From positions 1,550,001-1,614,000 of the forward strand of contig NZ_CP063815.1 in assembly GCF_015277895.1 (NCBI RefSeq): DNA of 64,000 bases. Direction: 5' to 3'. The position numbers and the translations under genes are program-made. Every line of letters starts with the position of its first letter. Position 1 is the first letter of the stretch. The notes below the pieces were generated by a model. It was not told the origin of the DNA. It worked only from the letters and a program-made list of their open reading frames with translations, and searched no databases. Shown piece after piece: positions 8,546 to 17,923 of this stretch. The stretch comes from Microbacterium abyssi. Lineage in GTDB: Bacteria; Actinomycetota; Actinomycetes; Actinomycetales; Microbacteriaceae.

Positions 8546-9195
8546 GCAGGGGCTCCTTCGTATTCGGCATCCGCGTACTCGGTGGAGAACGCTTCGGCGA
8601 CGGCGGTGACGATGTCGGCGGGGGAGATGTCGCGGCCGACCACCTCGCTGACGGTCGTGACGCCGGCGTCGGTGATTCCGCACGGGATGATCCCGCGGAA
8701 TCCGCTCAGCGTGTTGTCGCAGTTGATCGCGAAGCCGTGCATCGTCACGCCGTTCTGCACGCGGACGCCGATCGCGGCGATCTTGTCTTCACTGAGCGGC
8801 CGGCGCACCCAGACGCCGCTGCGTCCCTCGACCTGGTAGCCGTCGACGCCGAGAGGGCGGAGGATCTCGATGAGCACGCGCTCCAGGCGGCGCACATGGG
8901 CGACGACGTCCATCGGCTCGGGCAGGCGGACGATCGGGTAGCCGACGAGCTGACCTGGACCGTGCCAGGTGATCTTGCCGCCGCGGTCGACATCGATGAC
9001 GGGCGTGCCGTCGTGAGGGCGCTCCTGCGGCTCGGTGCGCTTGCCCGCGGTGTAGACGGCTTCGTGCTCGAGGAGGATCAGGGTGTCCGGTCGCGTGCCT
9101 TCGACGACATCATGGTGGACCTGCCGCTGCAGCTCCCAGCCGGCGAGATAGGGGACCAGCTGCGGCGAGAGTCCCGCAGTGAGAATGTCGAGCAT
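8542..9195 (-). CDS. lipB: lipoyl(octanoyl) transferase
   Basis: This 217-aa enzyme moves octanoate from acyl carrier protein to lipoyl domains, the step before LipA. Family motifs are [17 protein letters not shown] (about 71-87), the Lys-containing KIAAIGVRV and the catalytic Cys in GIIPCGI. GGAAGG lies just before the ATG at 9195. It is the first gene of a lipB-lipA pair with a 4-bp overlap. A TetR-family gene diverges from it across a 78-bp gap with a candidate operator. Confidence 0.96.
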   Translation of the reverse strand: MLDILTAGLSPQLVPYLAGWELQRQVHHDVVEGTRPDTLILLEHEAVYTAGKRTEPQERPHDGTPVIDVDRGGKITWHGPGQLVGYPIVRLPEPMDVVAHVRRLERVLIEILRPLGVDGYQVEGRSGVWVRRPLSEDKIAAIGVRVQNGVTMHGFAINCDNTLSGFRGIIPCGITDAGVTTVSEVVGRDISPADIVTAVAEAFSTEYADAEYEGAPA

Positions 9196-9210
9196 GATCG
9201 CCTTCCGTGC

Positions 9211-9233
9211 ATTATTGGATGCCGTCTAACAAT
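9211..9233. promoter_or_regulatory. imperfect palindrome, candidate TetR operator between lipB and the TetR gene
   Basis: ATTATTGGA and TCTAACAAT flank a 5-bp centre; the arms match at 7 of 9 positions. It is an AT-rich island in a GC-rich gap. On the lipB strand it includes AATAAT, which could be a -10 element. Binding by the adjacent regulator is inferred from position only. Confidence 0.4.
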
Positions 9234-9273
9234 ACATCCGGAGTCGGTGGAACGGCCACGGTACGGTGGGAGG

Positions 9274-9861
9274 GTGAGAAATGAACCGCGCCCGGGACGC
9301 CCCCGCGCGTCGTCGCGGGAGACGCTCTCGGAGGCGGCGTGCGAGCTCTTCCTCGAGCAGGGGTATGAGGCGACGTCCGTCGCCGACATCACCCGGCGTG
9401 CCGGGGTGAGCAGGTCGAGTTTCTTCAACTACTTCTCCTCGAAATCAGACGTCCTGTGGTCGGGGCTGGATGCGCGCATCGATCAGGCTCTCGTGGGGCT
9501 CACCGCGCTCGAAGCGGATGCTGACGCCGAAGCCGTGCGCGGCATCCTGCGCGGCGTGGTTCACGATTTCGCTCCCGATCCGCTGGCTCTTGCGCTGCGC
9601 AACGCGTCGGCCATGGGGCTGGAGGATGAGCTTGTCCGGGATACGGGCCTGCGCAGTGCGCGTCTCGCGGACGGGATCGCACATGCCGCGCGGCGAAGCG
9701 GCATCGCGGCGATCACGGCGGACATCCTCGGCGCCGCGCATGCGACGGCCGTGCTGTCCGCGTTGCGCGTATGGGCAGAGCGCGGCGCCGGCCACAGCAC
9801 GCCGGAGTCGCTCGTGGAGGACGCCCTGCGCAGCGTCCACGATCTGCCCTGGCGAAGTTGA
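9274..9861 (+). CDS. TetR/AcrR family transcriptional regulator
   Basis: This 195-aa protein has an N-terminal TetR helix-turn-helix (ETLSEAACELFLEQGYEATS, then VADITRRAGVSRSSFFNYFSS) and a variable C-terminal ligand domain. The start is taken as GTG 9274 (VRNEPRPGRP). GGGAGG abuts it too closely to be a good ribosome site, and the frame is open upstream, so the start is uncertain. The gene diverges from lipB-lipA and may repress its own gene or that pair; the ligand is unknown. It is followed by ffh. Confidence 0.85.
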   Translation: MRNEPRPGRPRASSRETLSEAACELFLEQGYEATSVADITRRAGVSRSSFFNYFSSKSDVLWSGLDARIDQALVGLTALEADADAEAVRGILRGVVHDFAPDPLALALRNASAMGLEDELVRDTGLRSARLADGIAHAARRSGIAAITADILGAAHATAVLSALRVWAERGAGHSTPESLVEDALRSVHDLPWRS

Positions 9862-9935
9862 GCAGCCCGCGGAAGGATCCACGCTTCGCGCCGCGCTGAG
9901 CGCGCACCCGGCGCTCGCGTAGAATCGAGAGCACC

Positions 9936-11486
9936 ATGGCTACCTTTGGCACGCTCTCCGATCGCCTCACCGAGACCTTCCGCAATCTGCGCACGAAGGG
10001 AAAGCTCACCGCGGCCGATGTCGACGGCACCGTCCGCGAGATCCGTCGCGCTCTGCTCGACGCCGACGTCGCCCTCGCGGTCGTCAAGGATTTCACCGGG
10101 AAGGTGCGCGAGCGTGCTCTCGGCGATGAGGTCAACAAGGCTCTGAACCCCGCGCAGCAGGTCGTGCAGATCGTCAACGAGGAACTCGTCGGCATCCTCG
10201 GCGGCGAACAGCGTCGGCTGGAGTTCGCCAAGACCCCGCCGACCGTGATCATGCTCGCCGGCCTGCAGGGATCGGGTAAGACGACGTTCGCCGGAAAGCT
10301 CGCCAAGCAGCTCGAGAAGGACGGCCACACGCCGCTCCTCGTCGCCGCCGACCTCCAGCGCCCGAACGCCGTGAATCAGCTGCAGGTCGTCGCCGAGCAG
10401 GCCGGCGCCACGATCTACGCCCCGGAGCCCGGCAACGGCGTCGGCGACCCCGTCAAGGTCGCACGCTCCGGCGTCGAGCACGCGCGCCGCCAGCAGCATG
10501 ACGTCGTCATCATCGACACCGCCGGCCGGCTCGGTGTGGATGCCGAACTCATGAAACAGGCATCCGACATCCGCAAGGCGACGAATCCCGACGAGGTCCT
10601 GTTCGTCATCGACGCCATGATCGGCCAGGATGCCGTGAACACGGCGAAGGCCTTCCAGGAGGGCGTCGACTTCACCGGCGTCGTGCTGTCGAAGCTCGAC
10701 GGCGACGCCCGCGGTGGGGCCGCGCTCTCGGTCGCATCTGTCACCGGTCGTCCGATCATCTTCGCCTCCACCGGCGAGGGCCTCGACGACCTCGAGCCCT
10801 TCCATCCCGACCGCATGGCGAGCCGCATCCTCGACCTCGGCGACATCCTCACGCTCATCGAGCAGGCCCAGCAGGCCTTCGATGAGGAAGAGGCGCAGAA
10901 GGTCGCCGAGAAGCTCGCGAACGAGGCGTTCACCCTCGAGGACTTCCTCGACCAGCTTCAGCAGATGAAGAAGATGGGCTCGATGAAGAAGATGCTCGGG
11001 ATGCTCCCGGGCATGGGCCAGATGAAGCAGCAGCTCGACGACTTCGATGAGAAGGAGATCGACCGTACCGAGGCCATCATCCGCTCGATGACGCCGGGCG
11101 AGCGTCGTAACCCGAAGGTGCTAAACGGTTCGCGCCGCCTGCGCATCGCCAAGGGCTCCGGCATGACCGTCACCGACGTCAACCAGCTCGTGCAGCGCTT
11201 CGACCAGGCAGCGAAGATGATGAAGACCGTCGCGCGCGGCGGAACCCCGAACATCCCCGGAATGGGCCCGGTGCCCGGAATGGGGCGCCCCGGTGCCTCA
11301 TCCAAGCGCGGCAAGAAGGGCAAGGCGAAGGGCGGATCGCGGTCGGGCAACCCGGCCAAGCGCGCCGCTGAGAACGCCGGCCTGCCGACCGGTCCTGCGA
11401 CGGGATCCGGCTTCGGGCTCGGCGGTCAGAAGGCGCCGAGCGAGGCCGACCTCGCCGAGATCCAGAAGCTGTTCGGTAAGGGCTGA
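9936..11486 (+). CDS. ffh: signal recognition particle protein Ffh
   Basis: Ffh is the SRP GTPase that binds signal sequences and 4.5S RNA. This 516-aa protein has the N domain (1-90), a G domain with GLQGSGKTT (about 109-117), DTAGR (about 194) and SKLDGDARGG (about 252), and a Met-rich M domain (about 300-440; MKKMGSMKKMLGMLPGMGQM). It ends in a Gly/Lys-rich tail common in actinobacteria. TAGAAT at 9920-9925 is a good -10 box 10 bases before the ATG. Confidence 0.97.
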   Translation: MATFGTLSDRLTETFRNLRTKGKLTAADVDGTVREIRRALLDADVALAVVKDFTGKVRERALGDEVNKALNPAQQVVQIVNEELVGILGGEQRRLEFAKTPPTVIMLAGLQGSGKTTFAGKLAKQLEKDGHTPLLVAADLQRPNAVNQLQVVAEQAGATIYAPEPGNGVGDPVKVARSGVEHARRQQHDVVIIDTAGRLGVDAELMKQASDIRKATNPDEVLFVIDAMIGQDAVNTAKAFQEGVDFTGVVLSKLDGDARGGAALSVASVTGRPIIFASTGEGLDDLEPFHPDRMASRILDLGDILTLIEQAQQAFDEEEAQKVAEKLANEAFTLEDFLDQLQQMKKMGSMKKMLGMLPGMGQMKQQLDDFDEKEIDRTEAIIRSMTPGERRNPKVLNGSRRLRIAKGSGMTVTDVNQLVQRFDQAAKMMKTVARGGTPNIPGMGPVPGMGRPGASSKRGKKGKAKGGSRSGNPAKRAAENAGLPTGPATGSGFGLGGQKAPSEADLAEIQKLFGKG

Positions 11487-11516
11487 GGCGGAGGAGCTTC
11501 GACCCGGTGCGGCCGC

Positions 11517-13226
11517 TCAGACCGTCGCTGCTGCTTCTGCCACATCGACTCCGTGCGCCTCGCGCAGTTGCGCCGACGTGTCGTCGACCTCGGCATCCAC
11601 GCGCGCGGCATCCCAACGCAGGTGCGGGGCGAGCTCCTCGGCGATCGCACGGATGTCGCCCGCATCCACCTCTCCGGTGAACGCGAGACTCGTTCGGCGG
11701 AACACGACGTCGCCCACGTGGCGGACCTGCTCGTTCCCGACCATCCACAACAGCTCGCGGCTCGAAAGCAGGTCGCCGACCACCGGCGAGTCGTGCCCGT
11801 CGGCGATGAACGCGGAGACCTCGGCGGCGCGCGTGCCGTATCGGGTGAACAGCACACGTCCGCGTTCGTCGTCGCCGACGTTGTCGCGGAGCCATTCGAG
11901 CTTGCGGCGCGGGGTCTTAGGGTAGCCGTTCCCGCCGCCGATCCGGACGCCGGCCGTCTTGACGACCCGCTGGCGTCCGAGCTCGTCGAGCACGTGGTTC
12001 GCCAGGTTCTCGCCGAGCGCGCGGAACGTCGTCCACTTGCCGCCGACGAGGCTGAAGACCGCCGGGGTGCCGGCATCCTTGCGCCGCTCGATCCGATAGT
12101 CACGCGAGACGAAGCCGGGAGCGGTGTCGTCGTGATTGGGCAGCGGCCGGATGCCGGAGTACCGGTACACGATCTGCGAGCGGTCGACGGCGATCGTCGG
12201 GAACACGTGCCCGATCAGATCGAAGAAGTACTGCACCTCCTCGTCGGTGCACCGCGCGGGCTCGCGAGGGTCCGCCTCGATGTCGGTGGTGCCCACGAGC
12301 ACCCGGCCCTTGAGCGGGTAGATGAGGACGATGCGGCCGTCGGAATGCTCGAAGAAGATCTCGCGGCCGCCGGTCGCCTCGAGCAGCTCGGGATGATCGA
12401 GCACGATGTGCGAGCCCTTCGTCCCGCCCATGAAAGCGGTGCCGGTGCCCAGCGCCTCGTTCGTGAGGTCGGTCCACGGACCGGAGGCGTTCACGATGAC
12501 ATCCGCCTGCACGTGGAACTCGGCGCCGGTCTCGCGGTCGTGCAACCGGAGACCGGCGTCGTCGAGACCGACCGCCTCGATGTAGTTCAGCGCGTGGGCG
12601 CCCGGGTGCGCCGCCTCGCCGTCGCGCAGGACGTCGAGGGCGAGACGCTCGGGGTCATGGACGGACGCGTCGTAGTACGTCGCGGTGTACTTGATCTTCG
12701 GATCGAGCTTCGGCAGCTGCTCCAGAGACTTCCTGCGCCCGAGGAACCGGTGACGCGGGACGTTGCCGCCGTCGCGCGAGAACGTGTCGTAGAGAGTGAG
12801 CCCGATCTTGATGAGGAAGGCGCCGCGCTCCTGCGGCTTGCCCTGCTGGTGTCTCAGGAACCGCAGGGGAGCGGAGAAGATGCCGGAGAACGTCGAGTAG
12901 ATCGGGATCGTGGTCTGCAGCGGCTTGACGTAGTGCGGCGCGATCTTCAGCAGACCGTTGCGCTCGGTCACGGACTCCTTGACCAGACGGAACTCGCCGT
13001 TCTCGAGGTACCGGATGCCGCCGTGGATCATGTGGCTGGATGCGGCGGTGGCACCGGATGCGAAGTCCTCCCGCTCGACGAGCAGGACGTCGATGCCCTG
13101 CATTGCGAGATCGCGGAACGTGGAGATGCCGTTGATGCCTGCTCCGATGACGATGACGCTCGTGCGTCCCCGCTCGCGCGCCGCGCGGACGCTCTCTCGG
13201 TCGATCGGTGTGCTGACAGCGCTCAT
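11517..13226 (-). CDS. glpD: glycerol-3-phosphate dehydrogenase (FAD)
   Basis: This 569-aa flavoprotein oxidises glycerol 3-phosphate to dihydroxyacetone phosphate and passes electrons to quinone at the membrane. The N-terminal FAD fold is seen in VIVIGAGINGISTFRDLAMQ. SGATAASSHMIHGGIRYLE and the C-terminal DUF-like helical domain match the family. ATG 13226 is chosen over the preceding in-frame ATG because GAGGAG then lies 5 bases upstream. It diverges from a SorC-type regulator, with a palindrome 64 bp from its start, and belongs functionally with glpK. Confidence 0.95.
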   Translation of the reverse strand: MSAVSTPIDRESVRAARERGRTSVIVIGAGINGISTFRDLAMQGIDVLLVEREDFASGATAASSHMIHGGIRYLENGEFRLVKESVTERNGLLKIAPHYVKPLQTTIPIYSTFSGIFSAPLRFLRHQQGKPQERGAFLIKIGLTLYDTFSRDGGNVPRHRFLGRRKSLEQLPKLDPKIKYTATYYDASVHDPERLALDVLRDGEAAHPGAHALNYIEAVGLDDAGLRLHDRETGAEFHVQADVIVNASGPWTDLTNEALGTGTAFMGGTKGSHIVLDHPELLEATGGREIFFEHSDGRIVLIYPLKGRVLVGTTDIEADPREPARCTDEEVQYFFDLIGHVFPTIAVDRSQIVYRYSGIRPLPNHDDTAPGFVSRDYRIERRKDAGTPAVFSLVGGKWTTFRALGENLANHVLDELGRQRVVKTAGVRIGGGNGYPKTPRRKLEWLRDNVGDDERGRVLFTRYGTRAAEVSAFIADGHDSPVVGDLLSSRELLWMVGNEQVRHVGDVVFRRTSLAFTGEVDAGDIRAIAEELAPHLRWDAARVDAEVDDTSAQLREAHGVDVAEAAATV

Positions 13227-13289
13227 CATCTCTCCTCGGTGGGCCTTCACCGTATATCCTGAGCCGGTCAGCACACCTGCGCAAGGCGG

Positions 13290-13305
13290 TTGCACGAACG
13301 TGCAA
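13290..13305. promoter_or_regulatory. palindromic operator in the glpD/SorC-regulator gap
   Basis: TTGCACG-AA-CGTGCAA is a perfect 7-bp inverted repeat with a 2-bp centre. It lies immediately before, and touching, the AAGGAG of the SorC-type regulator gene. A near-identical copy lies before glpK. This strongly suggests the binding site of the encoded regulator. Confidence 0.7.
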
Positions 13306-13314
13306 GGAGAGACG

Positions 13315-14277
13315 ATGCCCGACAGATCTGCGGACCCGAAGGCGGGTTCCGCGCTGCGCGCCGCGCAGCTGTACTACCTGCAGGACATGACGATGGATGC
13401 CATCGCGCGAGAGCTCGGAACGTCCAGGTCGTCGGTGTCCAGGCTCCTCAGCCATGCGCGCGACACCGGTCTCGTGGAAGTGCGCCTCCATCCGCCCCAG
13501 GAGCAGGAGCTCCGGCTCGAGGAGGCGATCAGAGCGCGCTTCGGAATCGCGGCGCACGTCGTGCCGTCGCCGCAGACGCTGTCGGACGTCGAGCGGTTCG
13601 AACGGGTCGCGATGAGCGCGGCACGGCAGCTGCCGCTGTACTTCGACTCGAACATGACGCTCGGCATCGCCTGGGGATCCACGCTCGATGCGATCAGCCG
13701 TCACCTGCCGAAGAAGGAGACCCACAACTCCACCGTCGTGCAGCTCAACGGCGCCGGCAACACCTTCACCAGCGGTGTCGACTACGCCAGTGAGATCCTG
13801 TACCGATTCGGTCAGGCCTTCGGCGCCGCCGTGCAGCAGTTCCCGGTTCCGGCCTTCTTCGACGATCCGCACACGAAGGACGCCATGTGGCGCGAGCGCA
13901 GCACCCGACGGGTGCTCGAGCTCCAAGCGCGTGCCGACGCCGTGCTCTTCGGGCTCGGCTCGCCGTTCGCCGAGGTGCCCAGTCGGGTGTACGCCGGCGG
14001 ATATCTCGATCGCGCCGACTACCGCACCCTGCGTGACGAGCGGGTCGTCGGCGACGTGGCGACGGTGTTCTACCGTCAGGACGGCAGCTCGAAGGACATC
14101 GCGCTGAACAGTCGGGCCACCGGTCCTGCCTTCCCCGTCCTGTCGCGCGTCTCCAGGCGGATCTGCGTCGTGGCCGGCGTGCAGAAGCTGGCGAGCCTGC
14201 GCGGCGCGATCGCCGCGCGGCTGATCACCGATCTCGTGCTCGACGAGCATCTGGCGGAGCAGCTCGTCGACGGGTGA
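13315..14277 (+). CDS. SorC/DeoR-type sugar-binding transcriptional regulator of the glycerol genes
   Basis: This 320-aa protein has an N-terminal winged helix-turn-helix ([20 protein letters not shown], then [11 protein letters not shown]) and a SorC-family phosphosugar-binding domain ([27 protein letters not shown]). AAGGAGAG precedes the ATG at 13315. It stands between divergent glpD and downstream glpK, with matching palindromes on both sides. I infer that it controls both genes and itself, with glycerol 3-phosphate or dihydroxyacetone phosphate as a plausible ligand. The usual glycerol repressors are GlpR (DeoR) or IclR types, so this family is a variation. Confidence 0.88.
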   Translation: MPDRSADPKAGSALRAAQLYYLQDMTMDAIARELGTSRSSVSRLLSHARDTGLVEVRLHPPQEQELRLEEAIRARFGIAAHVVPSPQTLSDVERFERVAMSAARQLPLYFDSNMTLGIAWGSTLDAISRHLPKKETHNSTVVQLNGAGNTFTSGVDYASEILYRFGQAFGAAVQQFPVPAFFDDPHTKDAMWRERSTRRVLELQARADAVLFGLGSPFAEVPSRVYAGGYLDRADYRTLRDERVVGDVATVFYRQDGSSKDIALNSRATGPAFPVLSRVSRRICVVAGVQKLASLRGAIAARLITDLVLDEHLAEQLVDG

Positions 14278-14280
14278 CCT

Positions 14281-14296
14281 GTGCACGTTCGTGCGC
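14281..14296. promoter_or_regulatory. second copy of the SorC-type palindrome, upstream of glpK
   Basis: The core TGCACGTTCGTGC (14282-14294) matches the reverse complement of the operator at 13290-13305 at 13 of 16 positions. It lies just after the regulator stop and 31 bp before a TAGGCT -10 box, roughly over the -35 region of the glpK promoter. Confidence 0.65.
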
Positions 14297-14325
14297 CGCG
14301 GTCGGGTATGCGGCCGCCGTTCTCC

Positions 14326-14331
14326 TAGGCT
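14326..14331 (+). promoter_or_regulatory. -10 box (TAGGCT) for glpK
   Basis: TAGGCT is 43 bases before the glpK ATG and 31 bases after the palindrome core. No convincing -35 is visible, which would fit a promoter that depends on an activator. Confidence 0.4.
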
Positions 14332-14374
14332 GTGGTGCAGACCAGACAGCGCCGTCACCGGCTGGAGAACACAC

Positions 14375-15874
14375 ATGCACATCGTCGCCATCGATCAGGG
14401 CACCACGAGCACAAGGGCCATCGTCTTCGACGACAAGGGCGCGATCGTCGCCACTGGCCAGCGCGAGCACGAGCAGATCTTCCCCGAGGCGGGTTGGGTC
14501 GAACACGACCCCGCCGAGATCTGGACCAACACCCGCGACGTGATCGAAGAGGCGATCGAGGCCGCCGGCATCCCGGCCTCGGACGTCGCCGCGATCGGCA
14601 TCACGAATCAGCGCGAGACCGCGATCGTCTGGGATCGCACGACCGGCGAGCCTGTTCACAACGCGCTCGTGTGGCAGGACACCCGCACGCAGCCCCTGAT
14701 CGACGAGCTGGCAGCGAACGGCGGCATCCGGCGGTTCGCCGAGGTCACCGGGCTGCCGCTTGCCACCTACTTCTCGGCCTCCAAGATCGCCTGGATCCTC
14801 GAGAATGTCGACGGCGCCCGCGAGCGCGCCGAGCGCGGCGACCTGCTGTTCGGCACACCGGACACCTGGGTGCTGTGGAACCTCACCGGCGGGCCCGACG
14901 GCGGCGTCCACGCCACCGATGCGACCAACGCCAGCCGCACGCTGCTGATGGACCTGCGCACGCTCGACTGGGACGAGGATCTCCTCGCGGCGTTCCGCGT
15001 GCCGCGCGCGATGCTGCCCGGCATCCGCTCGTCCTCCGAGGTGTACGGCTCGGCGAAGGGGACGGCGCTCGACGGCACCCCGATCGCCGCGATCCTCGGC
15101 GACCAGCAGGCCGCGACGTTCGGCCAGGCCGCTTTCGACCGCGGGGAGTCGAAGAACACGTACGGCACAGGGAACTTTCTCATCGTGAACACCGGCGAGG
15201 AGATCGTCGAGAGCGAGAACGGACTGATCACCACGGTCGCCTACCGGGTGGGCGACGAGGCTCCCCGCTACGCGCTGGAGGGATCCATCGCGGTCACCGG
15301 CTCGCTCGTGCAGTGGCTTCGCGACAACCTCGGCCTGTTCGACGAGGCACCTGAGGTCGAGAAGCTCGCGCTCAGCGTCAAGGACAACGGCGGCGTCTAC
15401 ATCGTCCCCGCCTTCTCCGGTCTGTTCGCTCCGTACTGGCGGCCTGACGCGCGCGGCGCGATCCTCGGACTGACCCGGTTCGCGAACAAGGGCCACATCG
15501 CGCGCGCCGCGCTCGAGGCGGTCGCGTTCCAGACGCGCGAGGTGCTGGATGCCGTCGCCGCCGACACCGGCGTGACGCTGGAGGAGCTGCGGGTCGACGG
15601 CGGGATGGTGGCCAACGACACCCTGATGCAGTGTCAGGCGGAGGTGCTCGGCGTTCCCGTCATCCGCCCTGCCATCATCGAGACGACTGCCCTCGGCGCC
15701 GCCTACGCGGCGGGTCTCGCCGTCGGCGTCTGGGCCGATCTCGATACCCTGCGCGGCATGTGGAAGGAGGACGCCCGCTGGATTCCGAGCACCGACGAGG
15801 ACGAGCGCGCCCGCCTGCTGGCCCGGTGGCGCAAGGCCGTCACCCGCACCTTCGACTGGGTCGACGCGGACTGA
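14375..15874 (+). CDS. glpK: glycerol kinase
   Basis: This 499-aa cytosolic FGGY kinase phosphorylates glycerol to glycerol 3-phosphate, the substrate of GlpD. Motifs include [13 protein letters not shown] (about 6-18), GITNQRET and [22 protein letters not shown] (ATP phosphate loop region) and the FGGY signature region near [15 protein letters not shown]. The start [13 protein letters not shown] is standard; GCTGGAG lies about 12 bases upstream. No glycerol facilitator gene (glpF) is adjacent, so uptake must be encoded elsewhere or rely on diffusion. Confidence 0.97.
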   Translation: MHIVAIDQGTTSTRAIVFDDKGAIVATGQREHEQIFPEAGWVEHDPAEIWTNTRDVIEEAIEAAGIPASDVAAIGITNQRETAIVWDRTTGEPVHNALVWQDTRTQPLIDELAANGGIRRFAEVTGLPLATYFSASKIAWILENVDGARERAERGDLLFGTPDTWVLWNLTGGPDGGVHATDATNASRTLLMDLRTLDWDEDLLAAFRVPRAMLPGIRSSSEVYGSAKGTALDGTPIAAILGDQQAATFGQAAFDRGESKNTYGTGNFLIVNTGEEIVESENGLITTVAYRVGDEAPRYALEGSIAVTGSLVQWLRDNLGLFDEAPEVEKLALSVKDNGGVYIVPAFSGLFAPYWRPDARGAILGLTRFANKGHIARAALEAVAFQTREVLDAVAADTGVTLEELRVDGGMVANDTLMQCQAEVLGVPVIRPAIIETTALGAAYAAGLAVGVWADLDTLRGMWKEDARWIPSTDEDERARLLARWRKAVTRTFDWVDAD

Positions 15875-15901
15875 CGCGCGATCAAGCGAGTCGCTGACCG
15901 A

Positions 15902-17047
15902 TCAGACGACCGGGGCGCCCGGTCCCGAGCGGAACTCGCGGATGAGGTGATGGACGACCTCGCGAAGATCGCCGCCGGTGGCATCGGCGACGCGCAGCTG
16001 GCGTTCGTAGCTGGCACCTGAGTCGAGCATGACCCGAGTCGCGGCGAACTCGTCGTCGCAGCCGAGTTCGACGGCGACGGGGGCGAGCGTGTCCAGCAGG
16101 TCGGTGAGGTGCTCGCGCACTTCGCGCTGGGTTCCGTTCTGATCGACGATCACGCGGGCATCGAGTCCGTATCGGGCGGCACGCCACTTGTTCTCACGAT
16201 GGAACCAGGAAGGCATGGTCGGGAGGCGCTCACCGGCATCCAGCCGTCGGGAGAAGTGCTCCACGAGCACCTGCACGAGCGACGCGACCGACGCAAGCTC
16301 GGCGAGAGTCGACAGTCCGTCGCAAGCGCGCACCTCGATCGTGCCCCAGCGGGGTGCCGGTCTGATGTCCCAGCGCACCTCTGTGGCGTCGGCCATCACA
16401 CCGGTGCGCACCATGTCGTCCAGATAGCGCTCGAAGTCCGCCCAGGTCTGCAGTGGCCAGGGGAGTCCTGCCGTCGGCAGCTGCTGGAACACGAGTGCAC
16501 GGTTGGAGGCGTAGCCCGTGCGCTCCCCGGCCCAGAACGGGCTCGAGGACGCGAGCGCCTGGAGGTGCGGTAGATACGCGGAGAGGGCGCCGATGATCGG
16601 CATCACCTTGTCGCGCTCCTCGACGCCGACGTGGACGTGGATGCCCCAGATCATCATGTTCCGGCCCCACCACTGCGTCCGCTCGATCAGCCGGTGATAA
16701 CGCGTCTTGTCGGTGACGCTCTGGTCGAACCACTGTGCGAACGGGTGGCTTCCGGCCGAGAGGAGCTCGATGCCGGCGGGGTCCGTGCGGGCGCGGACGG
16801 CGGCGATTGCCGCGGCGATGTCGCCCACGGCGTGCGCCACGTCCTCGCCGACGCCGCTGGTGACCTCGATCGTGTTCGTGAGTAGCTCGCCGGTGACGGT
16901 GTGACGCTCCGGCGCGCTCTCGTCCTCGAGCGCGGCGAGCAGCTCAGGCGCCCGCCCGACGAGGTCGCCGGTGTCGGGATCTGCGAGCATGATCTCCCAC
17001 TCGAGCCCTACGGTCGAACGAGATGACTGCGCGAACTCCTGCTTCAC
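15902..17047 (-). CDS. YbdK-type carboxylate-amine ligase (glutamate--cysteine ligase family 2)
   Basis: This 381-aa ATP-dependent ligase of the GCS2 family typically shows weak glutamate-cysteine ligase activity, and its natural role is unclear. Features include the GLEWEIMLADPDTG start (substrate Glu), WWGRNMMIWGIHVHVGV with the His pair, and RPAPRWGTIEVRACDGL. The GTG at 17047 is chosen because it places GLEWE near residue 15, as usual; there is no Shine-Dalgarno sequence. Actinobacteria make mycothiol rather than glutathione, so a different amine substrate is possible. It diverges from rpsP. Confidence 0.85.
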   Translation of the reverse strand: MKQEFAQSSRSTVGLEWEIMLADPDTGDLVGRAPELLAALEDESAPERHTVTGELLTNTIEVTSGVGEDVAHAVGDIAAAIAAVRARTDPAGIELLSAGSHPFAQWFDQSVTDKTRYHRLIERTQWWGRNMMIWGIHVHVGVEERDKVMPIIGALSAYLPHLQALASSSPFWAGERTGYASNRALVFQQLPTAGLPWPLQTWADFERYLDDMVRTGVMADATEVRWDIRPAPRWGTIEVRACDGLSTLAELASVASLVQVLVEHFSRRLDAGERLPTMPSWFHRENKWRAARYGLDARVIVDQNGTQREVREHLTDLLDTLAPVAVELGCDDEFAATRVMLDSGASYERQLRVADATGGDLREVVHHLIREFRSGPGAPVV

Positions 17048-17129
17048 GAGCACAGTCTGACACGCCGAGCCTGCGACTCCCGACATGCGGCTCGCGACGT
17101 TTCGCGCCCGCGGTCGGGATCTGGCAGAA

Positions 17130-17160
17130 TAGAGGGTCGGACGACGTTCTCGACCCTCTA
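17130..17160 (+). promoter_or_regulatory. perfect hairpin in the rpsP leader
   Basis: TAGAGGGTCG (17130-17139) and CGACCCTCTA (17151-17160) are exact reverse complements around an 11-base loop. It lies directly after CAGAAT (17125-17130), a plausible -10 box, and 94 bases before rpsP. It may be a 5' leader stem acting in regulation or RNA stability. Confidence 0.45.
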
Positions 17161-17254
17161 TCCAGATCGCGTCCACCCATTCTGAGCTTCCGCCGGGTGT
17201 GCACCCCACTCTCCAGGCGACCAGTTCGTTCCTTCCACACCATTCAGGAGAATC

Positions 17255-17686
17255 GTGGCTGTAAAGATTCGTCTCAAGCGCCTGGGCAAGATCCGCGCGC
17301 CTTACTACCGCATCGTCGTCGCCGACTCGAAGACCAAGCGCGACGGCCGCGTGATCGAGGAGATCGGCAAGTACCACCCGACCGAGCAGCCCTCGTTCAT
17401 CGAGGTCGACTCGGAGCGCGCGCAGTACTGGCTCTCCGTCGGCGCCCAGCCGACCGAGCAGGTCGCCGCCATCCTCAAGCTCACCGGGGACTGGGGCAAG
17501 TTCAAGGGCGACAAGGACGCGAAGTCCACCGTCCAGGTCGCAGAGCCCAAGGCTCCGTTCGAGATCGACTCGGCGAAGAAGTCCGTCGTCAAGCCCAAGG
17601 CGGAGAAGAAGCAGGAGGCTCCCGCAGAGGAGGCCCCCGCCGCCGACGCGGAGGCCGCTGAGGCTCCCGCCACCGACGCAGAGTAA
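17255..17686 (+). CDS. rpsP: 30S ribosomal protein S16
   Basis: S16 is a small-subunit protein needed for 30S assembly. The conserved core ([20 protein letters not shown] ... [16 protein letters not shown]) covers residues 1-90. It is followed by an Ala/Glu/Lys-rich tail that brings the protein to 143 aa, longer than the roughly 80-aa E. coli form and common in actinobacteria. It starts with GTG preceded by CAGGAG. First gene of rpsP-khpA-rimM-trmD. Confidence 0.97.
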   Translation: MAVKIRLKRLGKIRAPYYRIVVADSKTKRDGRVIEEIGKYHPTEQPSFIEVDSERAQYWLSVGAQPTEQVAAILKLTGDWGKFKGDKDAKSTVQVAEPKAPFEIDSAKKSVVKPKAEKKQEAPAEEAPAADAEAAEAPATDAE

Positions 17687-17691
17687 TCGCT

Positions 17692-17922
17692 GTGCTCGCC
17701 GCCGCGCTCGAACACATCGTCAAGGGAATCGTCGATCACCCTGACGATGTCCGCATCACTGCCTCCACCTCGCCGCGAGGCGACCTCCTCGAGGTGCGTG
17801 TGCACCCCGATGATCGTGGACGCGTGATCGGGCGCGGCGGCCGCACCGCGAAGGCACTGCGCACGCTCATCTCCGCTCTGGCGGATGGACAGCGTGTCCG
17901 TGTTGACGTCGCGGACGACTGA
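17692..17922 (+). CDS. khpA: KH-domain RNA-binding protein KhpA
   Basis: This 76-aa single KH domain has the RNA-binding loop VIGRGGRTAKALRTL (about 45-59). KhpA proteins bind RNA, often with KhpB, and affect cell division and translation in Gram-positive bacteria. GTG start 5 bp after rpsP; rimM follows 1 bp after the stop, so the genes are tightly coupled. Confidence 0.92.
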   Translation: MLAAALEHIVKGIVDHPDDVRITASTSPRGDLLEVRVHPDDRGRVIGRGGRTAKALRTLISALADGQRVRVDVADD

Positions 17923-17923
17923 C

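Noticed and set aside
12655..14391. 578-aa open frame on the minus strand
   Set aside because: It runs antisense to the SorC regulator and out of frame through glpD; no domains are seen.
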